Below are positions 1-9,278 of a DNA stretch of 64,000 bases, piece after piece (within the stretch, counting starts at the first letter, position 1; every line of letters begins with the position of its first letter). Below the pieces are notes generated by a model. It did not search any database and was not told the DNA's origin. It saw only the letters and a list, made by a program, of their open reading frames with translations. Position numbers and translations under genes: made by a program. This DNA comes from JBAXGW01 sp037139195 (GTDB lineage: Bacteria > Bacteroidota > Bacteroidia > Bacteroidales > JAHJDW01), in NCBI GenBank assembly GCA_037139195.1, contig JBAXGW010000012.1:19152-83151 (forward strand), written 5' to 3'.

Positions 1-26
1 AAGATATTATTGAACGCTTAAACTCT

Positions 27-986
27 ATGTTGACTAGCACAAGAGTTGAAGAAATTACTTCGAAGCTAACACCAACAGTATCGGAGTTTGATGTAATTAT
101 TATTGGTGCCGGTCCTGCTGGTCTTGCGGCTGGTTTGTATTTAAGTCAGGCAAAGGTTAATACTGTTATTGTTGATATAGCGCTACCTGGTGGTCAGGTA
201 TCTACTACGCATCAAGTTTCTAATTATCCTGGTTTTATAGAGCCGCAAGCTGGTTATATGTTATCGCATTTTATGTCGGAGCAAACTAAGGCATGGGGAA
301 CAACTTATAAAGTTGCAGTTGATGTTTCAAAAATTGATTTAGATAAAAAGGAAATTGTGATTGATGAATTTGAAACTATAAAGGCGAAAAAAATAATTAT
401 TGCAACTGGTACTTCTCCAAACACGACAAATGCAAGTGGCGAAAAAGAATTAAAAGGAAAGGGTATTTCTTATTGTGCTACTTGCGATGCTAAATACTAT
501 GTGGATAAAGATGTTTTAGTTATTGGTGGTGGAAATTCGGCTGTTGAGGAAGCTGATTTTATAACTCGCTTTGCTAAAAAAGTTACTCTGGTTCATCAGT
601 TTGATAAGCTTACTGCTAATAAAACTGCACAAGATCGTTTGTTAGCAAATGAAAAAGTGAATGTTCTTTTTAATGCCGAGCCTCGCTCTTTTGAATATAT
701 TGAAGGAAAGCTAGTTACTGAAGTTGAAAATGTAAAAACAAATGTCCGTGAACAATTAATTTACGATGGGGTTTTCATTTTTATTGGTATGAAGCCGAAT
801 ATTGATTTATTCAAAGATAAATTGCAATTGGATAATTGGGGTTATATTAAAACAAATGAAGATATGCAAACATCGATGCCTGATATTTATGCAGTAGGGG
901 ATGTGATTAGTAAGAAATACAGGCAAATAACCACCGCAGTTGCAGATGGAACAATTGCAGCAATTGCTATTGCAAAGGAGTTGTAG
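27..986 (+). CDS. trxB: Thioredoxin-disulfide reductase-like flavoprotein (5' end may lie outside the window)
   Basis: This is a class II pyridine-nucleotide disulfide oxidoreductase that would pass electrons from NADPH through FAD to thioredoxin in the cytoplasm. Visible parts are the FAD-binding GAGPAG at residues 27-32, the PGGQ segment near 54, the redox pair C150-A-T-C153, the NAD(P)-binding GGGNSAVEE at 167-175 and the C-terminal AVGDV FAD motif near 291. Length (319 residues) fits TrxB. The odd point is the N-terminus: TrxB normally begins only a few residues before the FAD motif, but here about 20 extra residues precede it, and the frame stays open from base 3 through the ATG at 27. 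The true start could therefore be upstream, and the protein could carry an extra N-terminal domain. The reductase assignment is firm; the start is not. Confidence 0.9.
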   Translation: MLTSTRVEEITSKLTPTVSEFDVIIIGAGPAGLAAGLYLSQAKVNTVIVDIALPGGQVSTTHQVSNYPGFIEPQAGYMLSHFMSEQTKAWGTTYKVAVDVSKIDLDKKEIVIDEFETIKAKKIIIATGTSPNTTNASGEKELKGKGISYCATCDAKYYVDKDVLVIGGGNSAVEEADFITRFAKKVTLVHQFDKLTANKTAQDRLLANEKVNVLFNAEPRSFEYIEGKLVTEVENVKTNVREQLIYDGVFIFIGMKPNIDLFKDKLQLDNWGYIKTNEDMQTSMPDIYAVGDVISKKYRQITTAVADGTIAAIAIAKEL

Positions 987-1039
987 CTGAGTTTAATAAT
1001 GAAATCGCAGTAATATGCGATTTCTAAAACTTCAATCAT

Positions 1040-2020
1040 CTAAAACCGTCTTCCGTAAAAAACATTTAGCGTGAAGAAGGTAGATTGAAATCTGATTTCT
1101 TTCTCAGGCATCAAATTGGCATCGGTTTCAAAAAGAAATCCAAAAATATTTTTGCTTGTATTATATCCGGCTCCAAGTCTTAGATTGAATTTCAGACTTA
1201 AAGTGTTATTATAATAATCACTAATTTTAGTGTCGAAATATTTTATGTTATAGCCAGGTCCAACAAATATTGAAGGTGTAAAATAGTAGTTTTTCTTTAT
1301 TACCTTGGTTCTTGTATAGCCAGCCATGACGCCAAAACTGGTGAACGACATCGCTTTCAATCCTTGCATATTTCCAAAATAAGATTCTACCTGACTGGGC
1401 AAAAAGCTAGAATCGCCAGTGATATTTACTTTGTTAAAATCGGCTTTAATCAAGAAAGATGACGCTGATTTTATTTGCTTTTCTGTTTGTCGATACGCAG
1501 CCCTTAATGAATATTCTTTATCATTAAAAACATAAAAAGCATTTAAGCCAATATCTTCCATTTCTATATCTGGGCGTTGAGGCAAAGCGTCTCCTGAATT
1601 CCAATGTGTGATTATATTTTGGGGTTTATCAATGTAGAAGCCTTTGTATCTTCTGTAATACGTAGCTGCGCCAATTTTAGGTTGGTATAAGTGGATTTGA
1701 AAATCTTGATATGAAGTTGATCCGTAAATGGATTCGTCTTTTGTCGAATTGGGAATTTTAACCGAAAGCGATACTACGAAAAACTTATAAGATGCAGCTA
1801 GACCAATTGAATATCCTAAATTGGGAATGTAGTATACAACTTTTGATTTAATAGAGTCGATTGGCGAATTTGGACGCAATGAAAAGCTGGTATTTCGTGA
1901 TGAAACAAACAGCTTTAATGAATATTTTTTTGCGTATCTGCCTATAAACAAGCTGTCAGAAGGAATTGCGCTTGCCGATAAAAGAATTATAAACAAAATA
2001 CACGTTAATAAATATTTCAT
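1040..2020 (-). CDS. DUF4421-family predicted outer-membrane beta-barrel
   Basis: The 326-residue protein opens with a Sec signal peptide (MKYLLTCILFIILLSASA). The rest alternates short polar and hydrophobic/aromatic stretches typical of an outer-membrane barrel and ends in an aromatic-basic GRRF. It resembles the DUF4421 family common in Bacteroidota; function is unknown. It is transcribed away from the OmpA lipoprotein gene across an 89-bp divergent spacer that contains a candidate promoter for each gene. I have no evidence on ligand or partner. Confidence 0.7.
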   Translation of the reverse strand: MKYLLTCILFIILLSASAIPSDSLFIGRYAKKYSLKLFVSSRNTSFSLRPNSPIDSIKSKVVYYIPNLGYSIGLAASYKFFVVSLSVKIPNSTKDESIYGSTSYQDFQIHLYQPKIGAATYYRRYKGFYIDKPQNIITHWNSGDALPQRPDIEMEDIGLNAFYVFNDKEYSLRAAYRQTEKQIKSASSFLIKADFNKVNITGDSSFLPSQVESYFGNMQGLKAMSFTSFGVMAGYTRTKVIKKNYYFTPSIFVGPGYNIKYFDTKISDYYNNTLSLKFNLRLGAGYNTSKNIFGFLFETDANLMPEKEIRFQSTFFTLNVFYGRRF

Positions 2021-2024
2021 ATTG

Positions 2025-2032
2025 CAAATTTA
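2025..2032 (-). promoter_or_regulatory. Candidate -7 element for the DUF4421 gene
   Basis: On the minus strand this reads TAAATTTG, matching the Bacteroidota TAnnTTTG consensus. It sits a few bases before the ATG, so the leader would be very short. I see no well-placed -33 TTG. Confidence 0.35.
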
Positions 2033-2072
2033 ATCGAATAAAATTAATTAAGCCATCAACATAAAAAATTTA

Positions 2073-2080
2073 TATCTTTG
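2073..2080 (+). promoter_or_regulatory. Candidate -7 element for the OmpA lipoprotein gene
   Basis: TATCTTTG matches TAnnTTTG exactly and lies 29 bp before the ATG at 2110. No clear -33 TTTG is found at the usual distance. Confidence 0.45.
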
Positions 2081-2109
2081 TGAATACAAAATCTCAATAA
2101 TAGATAATT

Positions 2110-3135
2110 ATGAAGAAAATAAGTTTATTATCAACTTTAGCAATTTTACTTTTAATTGGTTTTTCTTGTATTCCTGCACGTCAGTTTGAGGATATGAAGG
2201 CTAGTAAAGAAAAATGTGAGCAAGAAAGTTCTCAATTTAAAAGCGAATCCCAAACATTGAAAACGCAAAATACTGAATTGCAGTCGAATATTGAAACTTT
2301 GACTAAACAGTTTAACGGTTTAAAGAATGATACAACCGTAATTGGGACTTCACTCAGAAGAATGACTGTAAATTATGACCAATTAAATAAAATTTATGAA
2401 TTACTGTTGCAAAAATACGAGCAGTTACTTGCTGGCAATGTGGTAGAAACTCAAAAAATTACTTCTAAATTAATGCTTACACAAGAAGATTTGCAGAAGA
2501 AGGAAGATGAGCTAAAAAGATTACAAAGCGATTTAAATGAAAAAGAAAAAAATCTATTGCTAATAGATAAAGATTTAAAAACTGCTCAAACAGCTCTGGA
2601 AATAAAAAATAAAAAGTTAATAGAGCTAGAAAATATTTTAAAACGACAAGATTCTGTTGTTTTAGCTTTACGTAAGAAAGTATCAGATGCTTTAACTGGA
2701 TTTGAAGGCAAAGGCTTAACTGTAAATACTAAAAATGGCAAAGTATACGTGCAGCTTGAAGAAAGTTTGTTGTTTGCTTCTGGAAGCTGGGAAGTAGCAA
2801 TAAAAGGCGTTGATGCATTGAAAAATTTAGCAAATGTTCTTAATACAAATCCTGATATTAATATTTTAGTTGAAGGTCATACAGATAATGTACCTTATAA
2901 AGGCGCAGGACAAATAAAAGATAATTGGGATTTAAGCGTTGTTAGAGCAACATCAATTGTTAAAATACTTTTAAACAATAAAGTTGATCCTAAAAGGCTT
3001 ATGGCTGCTGGTCGTGGTGAGTTTTTTCCAATTGACAATACTGATACTAAAGAAGGTAGAGCAAAAAACCGTCGCACCGAAATTATTCTAACACCAAAAC
3101 TTGACGAATTACTTCAAATTATTGAAAGTAATTAA
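2110..3135 (+). CDS. OmpA-family lipoprotein with long coiled coil
   Basis: A lipoprotein signal with lipobox GFSC (C20) targets this 341-residue protein to the envelope. Residues about 30-195 are a heptad-rich coiled coil full of K, E, Q and L. Residues about 215-330 form an OmpA/MotB peptidoglycan-binding domain with the diagnostic EGHTDN motif and the NRRTEI motif near the end. The expected role is tethering the outer membrane to peptidoglycan, with the coiled coil as spacer. A two-component system starts 50 bp downstream on the same strand and may be co-transcribed. Family assignment is secure; a specific role is not. Confidence 0.85.
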   Translation: MKKISLLSTLAILLLIGFSCIPARQFEDMKASKEKCEQESSQFKSESQTLKTQNTELQSNIETLTKQFNGLKNDTTVIGTSLRRMTVNYDQLNKIYELLLQKYEQLLAGNVVETQKITSKLMLTQEDLQKKEDELKRLQSDLNEKEKNLLLIDKDLKTAQTALEIKNKKLIELENILKRQDSVVLALRKKVSDALTGFEGKGLTVNTKNGKVYVQLEESLLFASGSWEVAIKGVDALKNLANVLNTNPDINILVEGHTDNVPYKGAGQIKDNWDLSVVRATSIVKILLNNKVDPKRLMAAGRGEFFPIDNTDTKEGRAKNRRTEIILTPKLDELLQIIESN

Positions 3136-3185
3136 TCTGCTTTGGCTTAACAAAAATCTAAGATTTTATTTTTAAACATTTTTAA

Positions 3186-3872
3186 ATGAGCGATTTTTCA
3201 AAAATACTAGTAATTGAAGATGAGCCTCGCCTCGCTCAAATGCTTAAGCGTGGGTTAAACGAAAATGATTTTATTGCCGATAATGCTTTTGACGGACAGC
3301 AAGGCTTTGATATGTTTAAAAATGGCAATTTTGATGCAATAGTTTTAGATATTAATTTGCCTCTAATCAACGGTTTTGAAGTTTGTAAAATGATTCGTGA
3401 AATTAATTCCCGAATTCCAATAATTATGCTCACAGCATTTGGAACAACAAACGATAAACTTACAGGTTTTGATTCAGGTGCTGATGATTATATGGTTAAA
3501 CCTTTTGAATTTCAAGAGTTATTGGCTCGACTTAGAGTTTTTTTAAAAAGAAATAGAGAAAACAAAACGCCTGAAGATGTTCTTCAAATAGAAGACCTTG
3601 AGATGAATATTACTCGTAAAGAGGTTTTTAGAAGTAATAAAAAGGTTGAGCTTACTGCCAAAGAGTTTGCTCTTTTAGAATATCTTATTAGAAATAAAAA
3701 TAGAGTAATTTCCAGAATTGAGCTAGCTGAAAAGGTTTGGGACATTAATTTTGATACAGGGACAAACGTTATTGATGTTTATATTAACTATTTGAGAAAA
3801 AAGGTGGATAAAAACTTTAAAAAGAAGCTAATTCAAACTATTGTTGGAATGGGCTATGTTATAAAGGATTAG
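3186..3872 (+). CDS. OmpR/PhoB-family response regulator
   Basis: The protein has an N-terminal receiver domain and a C-terminal winged-helix DNA-binding domain, 228 residues in all. The receiver has the acidic pocket E11-D12, the phospho-acceptor D55 in VLDINLP, T83 and K105. The effector part (about 135-228) has the PhoB-type turn ELTAKEFALLEYL and ends in the usual GMGYVIKD wing. It is followed 48 bp later by a histidine kinase gene, its likely partner. The pair resembles the RprX/RprY-type systems of Bacteroidota, but I cannot assign a regulon. Confidence 0.93.
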   Translation: MSDFSKILVIEDEPRLAQMLKRGLNENDFIADNAFDGQQGFDMFKNGNFDAIVLDINLPLINGFEVCKMIREINSRIPIIMLTAFGTTNDKLTGFDSGADDYMVKPFEFQELLARLRVFLKRNRENKTPEDVLQIEDLEMNITRKEVFRSNKKVELTAKEFALLEYLIRNKNRVISRIELAEKVWDINFDTGTNVIDVYINYLRKKVDKNFKKKLIQTIVGMGYVIKD

Positions 3873-3920
3873 GCGTTTGTGAAATTAATTAAAAAATCAT
3901 TTTAACGTTATCTTAAATTA

Positions 3921-5330
3921 ATGAACCCTCTTAAATACCAAATGAATATTAGAAGTAAATTGGTATATCAATTTTCTTTAATTGTTACTACTATTCTTAT
4001 ATTATTTTCTCTTGCAATATTTTATTTTTCAGCTACTTATCGTCAAAATGATTTTAAAAAAAGGCTAAAGGAACGTGCGTTAACTACCGCAAAATTGTTG
4101 ATTGGAGTTGAAACAATTGATAAAGAGTTAATTAAAATTATTGATAATAATACATTTTCCCTCTATAATGAGCATATTTCCATTTTCAAAAACAAAAATC
4201 AATGTATTTATCAAAATTTCGAGAATAGTGCTTTAGAAGTAAATAGTGATATTTTAAATGAAATTCAGTTTAAAAAAGAAATATTCAAAGCTGAAAACAG
4301 AAAGGAAACACTTGGATTTGTGTATTATGATAAAAAAGATTGCTATCTAATAATTATTTCTGCTTTTGATGAGTTTGGGTATGGGAAACTTAAAAATTTG
4401 CAAATTGTCTTGCTTATTGGTTTTCTTGTTAGCATTGCTTTTACAATATTTGGAGGTTTTATTTATGCCGGAAGAGCTTTGTCCCCAATTTCAAAGGTTG
4501 TTAGGCAAGTAGAAAAAATATCAGCATCAAATTTAAATTCTAGGGTTGATGCAGGAAATGGAAAAGATGAGTTAGCAAAGTTGTCAATTACCTTCAATGA
4601 AATGTTGACTCGACTTGAAACAGCTTTCGATTTACAGAAGAATTTTGTTTCAAATGCATCACATGAATTGCGAACTCCATTTACTATGATTCTTGGTGAG
4701 ATTGAACTGACATTAATGAAAGACCGTCAAAAGGAAGATTATGTATCTGTTTTGAAAACAATTCAGCAAGATATGAAAACCCTCAGCAAACTTTCTGATG
4801 ATTTGTTCTCGCTGGCACAGGTTAGTTTTGATATTTCGAATTTTAAATTTGTTAAAATCAGACTCGACGAGCTTCTGCTTCAATCAAGAGAAGATGTTTT
4901 GAAAAGAAGAATTAGCAATTCAATAAAAGTTAATTTTATTGGCGTAAAAGACAATGAAGAAATTTCATCGATTTTTGGTAACGAACAATTAATAAAATCA
5001 GCTTTTATCAATATTATTAGTAATGCGTGTAAGTTTTCTAATGGCAATGAAGTAATTATTGAAATGGAGTCTACGAAAAGAGATATTATTATCAAATTTA
5101 TCGATAAAGGTATTGGTATTCCAGAAAATGAATTGCAAAATATCTATGAACCTTTTTATAGAGCTAAAAACGTTAAAAATATTTCAGGATATGGTTTAGG
5201 TTTGCCATTGACCAAGAAAATAATTGATATTCACAAAGGAAAAATATCAATAGAATCGGAAGAAGCTATTGGAAGCACTTTTATAATTACTTTCCCAAAT
5301 ACAAATAAAAGAAAAAGTACTTACAAATAA
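3921..5330 (+). CDS. HAMP-domain sensor histidine kinase
   Basis: This membrane sensor kinase (469 residues) pairs with the preceding response regulator. A transmembrane helix at about 15-37, a periplasmic sensor of about 120 residues, and a second helix at about 160-183 lead into a HAMP linker (about 184-236). The HisKA domain carries phospho-acceptor H248 in SNASHELRTP. The HATPase domain shows the N-box (NIISNACKFSNG), G1 (DKGIGIP), F (YEPFYRA) and G2 (GYGLGLPL) motifs. All catalytic motifs are present, so it should be active. Its 3' end overlaps the end of the convergent PurL-half gene by 10 bp. Confidence 0.93.
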   Translation: MNPLKYQMNIRSKLVYQFSLIVTTILILFSLAIFYFSATYRQNDFKKRLKERALTTAKLLIGVETIDKELIKIIDNNTFSLYNEHISIFKNKNQCIYQNFENSALEVNSDILNEIQFKKEIFKAENRKETLGFVYYDKKDCYLIIISAFDEFGYGKLKNLQIVLLIGFLVSIAFTIFGGFIYAGRALSPISKVVRQVEKISASNLNSRVDAGNGKDELAKLSITFNEMLTRLETAFDLQKNFVSNASHELRTPFTMILGEIELTLMKDRQKEDYVSVLKTIQQDMKTLSKLSDDLFSLAQVSFDISNFKFVKIRLDELLLQSREDVLKRRISNSIKVNFIGVKDNEEISSIFGNEQLIKSAFINIISNACKFSNGNEVIIEMESTKRDIIIKFIDKGIGIPENELQNIYEPFYRAKNVKNISGYGLGLPLTKKIIDIHKGKISIESEEAIGSTFIITFPNTNKRKSTYK

Positions 5331-6250
5331 ATTTGCTTGTAGTCGGCAACAAACCCAAACGATTCGTCATCTATTCTAAATTCACCTTTAGTTACGTGCC
5401 CTAACATAGTGCATTGAACATTCTGAAATTTAATATAATCAATAAATTCAGTTTCAAATATAGGATCAACACTTACAAGCACTCTTCCTTGACTTTCGCC
5501 AAATAAATATGCATCTGGTCTGATGTCTGAATCTGTTAATACATCGAATCCTAATCCGCGATGCATAGCAGATTCCATTAATGAAATAAAAAGTCCGCCT
5601 TTAGAAACATTATGAGCTGAAGCAATAAATCCTTTGCGAATGATGTCTCTTATAACTTTTTGAACTTCAAATTCTTCTTCAATGCTGTAATATTGAGGAG
5701 CAGATTCGTTAATTTTATGGTATTGATTGAGATAAATTGATGAATTAATGTCTTCAACAGCAGTTCCAATCAAAAATAAATCATGACCTTTTGATTTAAA
5801 ATCCAATGTCATTTTATATTTGTTGTTTTCAAGCGTTCCAACAACTCCCAAAATTGAATTCTGACTATTGTTATTTGATGCAGAGTGAAAAGATTCAGTA
5901 AATTTTTGATAATCGCTACTATCGGCTATATTCCCTGTGCAATTGATATATGCGGAGCCGTTTAATGTGCCTCCAGAGCAAGCAATGTCTCTAATGGACT
6001 CAAAAATACCAATTCTATTTGTTTCAGAATCCTCTGTTGCTATGCCAGTTCTATTGTTGACTGCAAGTATAATTGATTTATCAGTATTTGCTGTTGGAAT
6101 CACTAATGCATCCGATGGGCTATCAGAATCTCCAAAAGCATTATTTTTTTTGTATGAATTTATTTTAGTAATAATGGCATTATTTGATGCAATAAACTTT
6201 GCAACTTCTTTCAAACTTTCAGGTTCTTGAACTTTATTTATATCAATCAT
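5321..6250 (-). CDS. PurL C-terminal-half protein (second AIR-synthase-like unit), stand-alone
   Basis: The 309 residues correspond to the second PurM-like half of formylglycinamidine ribonucleotide synthase. RDIACSGGTLNGSAYINC matches the VACSGA.PLAITDCLNF region; AHNVSKGGLFISLMESA matches the AHDVSDGGLAVAL helix; LFGESQGRVLVSV matches the terminal ESQGR.vv motif. The first half, with most of the ATP site and the FGAM-forming site, is absent. Small PurL proteins are about 700-750 residues and large ones about 1200-1300. The frame is intact and has promoter-like sequence of its own, so this is not an obvious wreck. It may be a split subunit, a regulatory or accessory paralogue, or a truncated copy kept by selection. 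Catalysis alone is doubtful. Confidence 0.75.
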   Translation of the reverse strand: MIDINKVQEPESLKEVAKFIASNNAIITKINSYKKNNAFGDSDSPSDALVIPTANTDKSIILAVNNRTGIATEDSETNRIGIFESIRDIACSGGTLNGSAYINCTGNIADSSDYQKFTESFHSASNNNSQNSILGVVGTLENNKYKMTLDFKSKGHDLFLIGTAVEDINSSIYLNQYHKINESAPQYYSIEEEFEVQKVIRDIIRKGFIASAHNVSKGGLFISLMESAMHRGLGFDVLTDSDIRPDAYLFGESQGRVLVSVDPIFETEFIDYIKFQNVQCTMLGHVTKGEFRIDDESFGFVADYKQIYL

Positions 6251-6275
6251 GTGCGTGTTTTTAATTTTAGCCGAG

Positions 6276-6291
6276 CAAATTTACAAACTTA
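6276..6291 (-). promoter_or_regulatory. Overlapping candidate -7 elements for the PurL-half gene
   Basis: On the minus strand two adjacent 8-mers, TAAATTTG (6276-6283) and TAAGTTTG (6284-6291), both fit TAnnTTTG, about 26-41 bp before the start codon. No -33 box is evident at the expected spacing. Confidence 0.4.
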
Positions 6292-6420
6292 TCGTTTTAA
6301 ACCGTCTTTTATTTATAAACATTTTATTAATATTTATAAAGAATAATTAGCATTCTTTGTGTTATAATATTGCAGTTTACCAAAAAAACTTGTAGGTTTG
6401 AACTCTTAAATCTTTAACGA

Positions 6421-7965
6421 ATGGAATATTTGCTATTTTTTTTATTTTTAGTGCTCATTTGTTTAGGTATTTATAAATTACGTTTTTTTAAATCTACAAG
6501 CCTTTCATTTGCTGTTTTGGTATTTGTTTTTGCAATAAAACTTATTGCTGGTTTGGGTTTAAATGTTTTATATTCAAAATATTATACTGATAAAAATACT
6601 TCTGATATTTATAAGTATTTCGATGATAGCAAATATTTGTCAGATGTAGCATCTGTTTCCTCCATAGAGTATTTTAAGTTGATGTATAATTCTAGATCAA
6701 CAAATACACTTGCGCAAGCCCAAGTTGTGAAAATGAAAAATTGGAGCGATAAAAATTCTAATTATCTTAAAATCACGAACGCTCCAGAATCCGATGTCTT
6801 CAATTCGCAAAGAACGATGATTCGGTTAAATAGTTTGTTAAGATTTCTGTCTCTTGGATTTCTTCCAATTCATACCTTGTTTTTTTGTTTATTAGGTTTT
6901 ATTGGGCAAATATTATTGTTTAAGGCTTTTATTGGTTTTGTGCCAAATCGGAAAAATCAACTTTTATTAGTAGTGTTTTTTATACCTTCGGTTGTTTTAT
7001 GGACAAGCGCCGCTTTGAAGGAAAGTGTTATTTACTTTGGGCTGGGATTGTTTATTTATTACCTGTTAAGTTCAAATATAAAGCAATTCAAGTTTTATTT
7101 TTTTCTTGCTTTTTCTGTTCTAATACTTTTGTTTTTAAAATCCTATTTAGCAATAATGCTATTAATTGCAGCATTTGGCTATTACACCATTCTCTATTTC
7201 AACAAAAAGCAAATTATTGTTTTATTAGGATTATTATTATTTCTTGTTTTATCTCTTGTTGTTAATAAACCAGAAACAATTCCATTAAAAACAGTAGCAA
7301 TGAAAATGCAGAATGAAAAAAATATTGCACGTGGAGGATATTATTTGAATGATATTGATTGTCCTGAAAATCAAATTTATATTGAAGAAAATTACTTTAA
7401 GAGTTTAAACCTATTGCCAGTCAATAAGGATGAATATATTATCCCTGAAGGAATAAATTATAATAAATATTTTAAAGGACATATTTTTGATGATGAATTA
7501 TTGAAAACAACAAAAAAAGATCAATACTATTTAATGCTCAACTATCAAAGGGCTGGAAGTTATTTGGAAAATACTAATTTGTCGCCTTCAATAGTCAGTT
7601 TTATTGCGTTTTTGCCAAAGGCAATTTTAAATGTATTTCTTGAGCCACTAATTTACAAAGCAAATTCAGTCTTGTTGCTTTTTTCTAGTTTAGAAAATGT
7701 TGCAATTTTTATTCTACTTATTTTTTCATTTGTTTTTTTAAAATTTGATGAAAGCTACAATGCAATTATTGTTTTTAATCTGCTATTTGCTCTATGTTTG
7801 TTGTTTTTAGTTGCTTACACTACACCAATAGCAGGAAATATAGTTCGATATAAAATACCAGCTATTACGTTTCTTATGATTAACTTTGTTCTATCGTATA
7901 ATGAAACTAGAATACGTGGTTTTTATATAAATATTATTTCATTTTTAAATCGAATAAGAAGATGA
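6421..7965 (+). CDS. Polytopic membrane protein, EpsG/Wzy-like, first of a paralogous pair
   Basis: A 514-residue integral membrane protein with about ten hydrophobic segments and a large non-membrane loop around residues 290-380. After the second helix it has a conserved segment (YTDKNTSDIYKYFDDSKYL) that recurs in the downstream paralogue, and a later P-S-V-V-L-W-T-S-x-x-L-K-E motif typical of putative glycan polymerases or GT-C-like proteins of Bacteroidota. The function is unknown; acting on lipid-linked sugars at the periplasmic face is an inference. It overlaps the next gene by 4 bp (ATGA), so the two are probably translationally coupled. Confidence 0.7.
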   Translation: MEYLLFFLFLVLICLGIYKLRFFKSTSLSFAVLVFVFAIKLIAGLGLNVLYSKYYTDKNTSDIYKYFDDSKYLSDVASVSSIEYFKLMYNSRSTNTLAQAQVVKMKNWSDKNSNYLKITNAPESDVFNSQRTMIRLNSLLRFLSLGFLPIHTLFFCLLGFIGQILLFKAFIGFVPNRKNQLLLVVFFIPSVVLWTSAALKESVIYFGLGLFIYYLLSSNIKQFKFYFFLAFSVLILLFLKSYLAIMLLIAAFGYYTILYFNKKQIIVLLGLLLFLVLSLVVNKPETIPLKTVAMKMQNEKNIARGGYYLNDIDCPENQIYIEENYFKSLNLLPVNKDEYIIPEGINYNKYFKGHIFDDELLKTTKKDQYYLMLNYQRAGSYLENTNLSPSIVSFIAFLPKAILNVFLEPLIYKANSVLLLFSSLENVAIFILLIFSFVFLKFDESYNAIIVFNLLFALCLLFLVAYTTPIAGNIVRYKIPAITFLMINFVLSYNETRIRGFYINIISFLNRIRR

Positions 7966-9278
7966 ATGGTCTAATAATTACATTGTTTATTGTTTTTTTT
8001 CTAGTAATAATTTATCTAACTCCAATTTTTCGTTTCGATGGATTGAATAGGCATGTATTACCTGTTTTATTTTTGACTAAGGTAGGAGTGTCATTTATAT
8101 TAATGCTTTTGTATACTAATATATACCCTGATAGAAGTAAAGCCGATATTTTCAAATATTTTGATGATGGGAAAATAATGAATGAAGTTGTTCATGAAAA
8201 TCCCAAGTTGTTTTTTAATTTATTAACTGGTATAAGTAACGATAATCCTGAAGTAAAAGTCGTTTTCTCTAAAATGCATCATTGGTATAGGCAATGGGAG
8301 AATACTACAAATAATGACAATCATTTTATTATTAGAGTTAATGCTTTTCTGTTTTTGTTTAGTTTTGGTATTTATCAGGTTCATTCTATTATATTTTGTT
8401 TCTTTGCATTTTTAGGTTCAGTGCTATTTTACAGAGGTTTAAAAAATAAAATTATTGAATTACCTATGGTTGTTTTATTTTTATTTATCCTAACTCCCAC
8501 AATTTTATTGTGGACTTCAGGAAATTTAAAAGAAGCAATTTTATTATTAGGATTGGGATTGTTTTTTTATGGCTCATTTGGTTTAATGAAAAATAATAAA
8601 ATTCAATTTAAAAATAGCTTGATAGCCGTGCTTTCCATTTTTATTCTATTGTCTATAAAATCCTATGTTCTGTATTTAATGATATTTTTGCTTTTTGCAT
8701 ATCTTCATAATTCTTTTCATAAAGTTAAACATCCAATAATTAATTATTTCGGTGTTTTTTGTTTAGGAATTATTGCCGCTTTAATTCTGGGGAAATATTA
8801 TCCAAGTTATGATTTTGTAAATTTAATATCATATAAACAAAGAGATTTCTACAACTTAGCCTTCGAACAAAATTCAGGAAGTATTTTATATTGTCCAAGA
8901 ATTTCGAATAGCATAATAAGTTTGATTTTAGCCATTCCAGTTGCTCTTTTCAACGTTGTATTTCAGCCATTTTCATTAAGTGAGCCATTAAAATTATTAG
9001 CAACTTTTGAAAACCTTTATTTATTGGTATTTCCTTTGCTAGCAATTGCCTTTTTTAATAAATCTAATTTTATAAAATATCAGAACGAAATAATTTTTTG
9101 TTTTGCTTTTGTTCTTGTTTTATATATTCTTATTGGGCTTACAACTCCTGTTGCAGGGGCAATTGTTCGTTATAAAATGCCTGCACTTTTCTTTTATATG
9201 ATAGGTTTTTTGTTGCTTATCGATTTTACAAAATTGTCAAAATACAAACTTTTATCGAAATGGAAAATATTGTTTTAA
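7962..9278 (+). CDS. Polytopic membrane protein, second of a paralogous pair
   Basis: 438 residues with the same plan as the upstream gene: multiple membrane helices, the segment YPDRSKADIFKYFDDGK after helix 2, the P-T-I-L-L-W-T-S-x-N-L-K-E motif, and the C-terminal LTTPVAGAIVRYKMPA that matches YTTPIAGNIVRYKIPA in its neighbour. It lacks most of the large loop found in the upstream paralogue. The pair looks like an ancient tandem duplication with one copy specialised by its loop. It overlaps the following SDR gene by 19 bp, which argues for one operon. I infer a role in polysaccharide or glycolipid assembly but nothing more specific. Confidence 0.7.
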   Translation: MNGLIITLFIVFFLVIIYLTPIFRFDGLNRHVLPVLFLTKVGVSFILMLLYTNIYPDRSKADIFKYFDDGKIMNEVVHENPKLFFNLLTGISNDNPEVKVVFSKMHHWYRQWENTTNNDNHFIIRVNAFLFLFSFGIYQVHSIIFCFFAFLGSVLFYRGLKNKIIELPMVVLFLFILTPTILLWTSGNLKEAILLLGLGLFFYGSFGLMKNNKIQFKNSLIAVLSIFILLSIKSYVLYLMIFLLFAYLHNSFHKVKHPIINYFGVFCLGIIAALILGKYYPSYDFVNLISYKQRDFYNLAFEQNSGSILYCPRISNSIISLILAIPVALFNVVFQPFSLSEPLKLLATFENLYLLVFPLLAIAFFNKSNFIKYQNEIIFCFAFVLVLYILIGLTTPVAGAIVRYKMPALFFYMIGFLLLIDFTKLSKYKLLSKWKILF

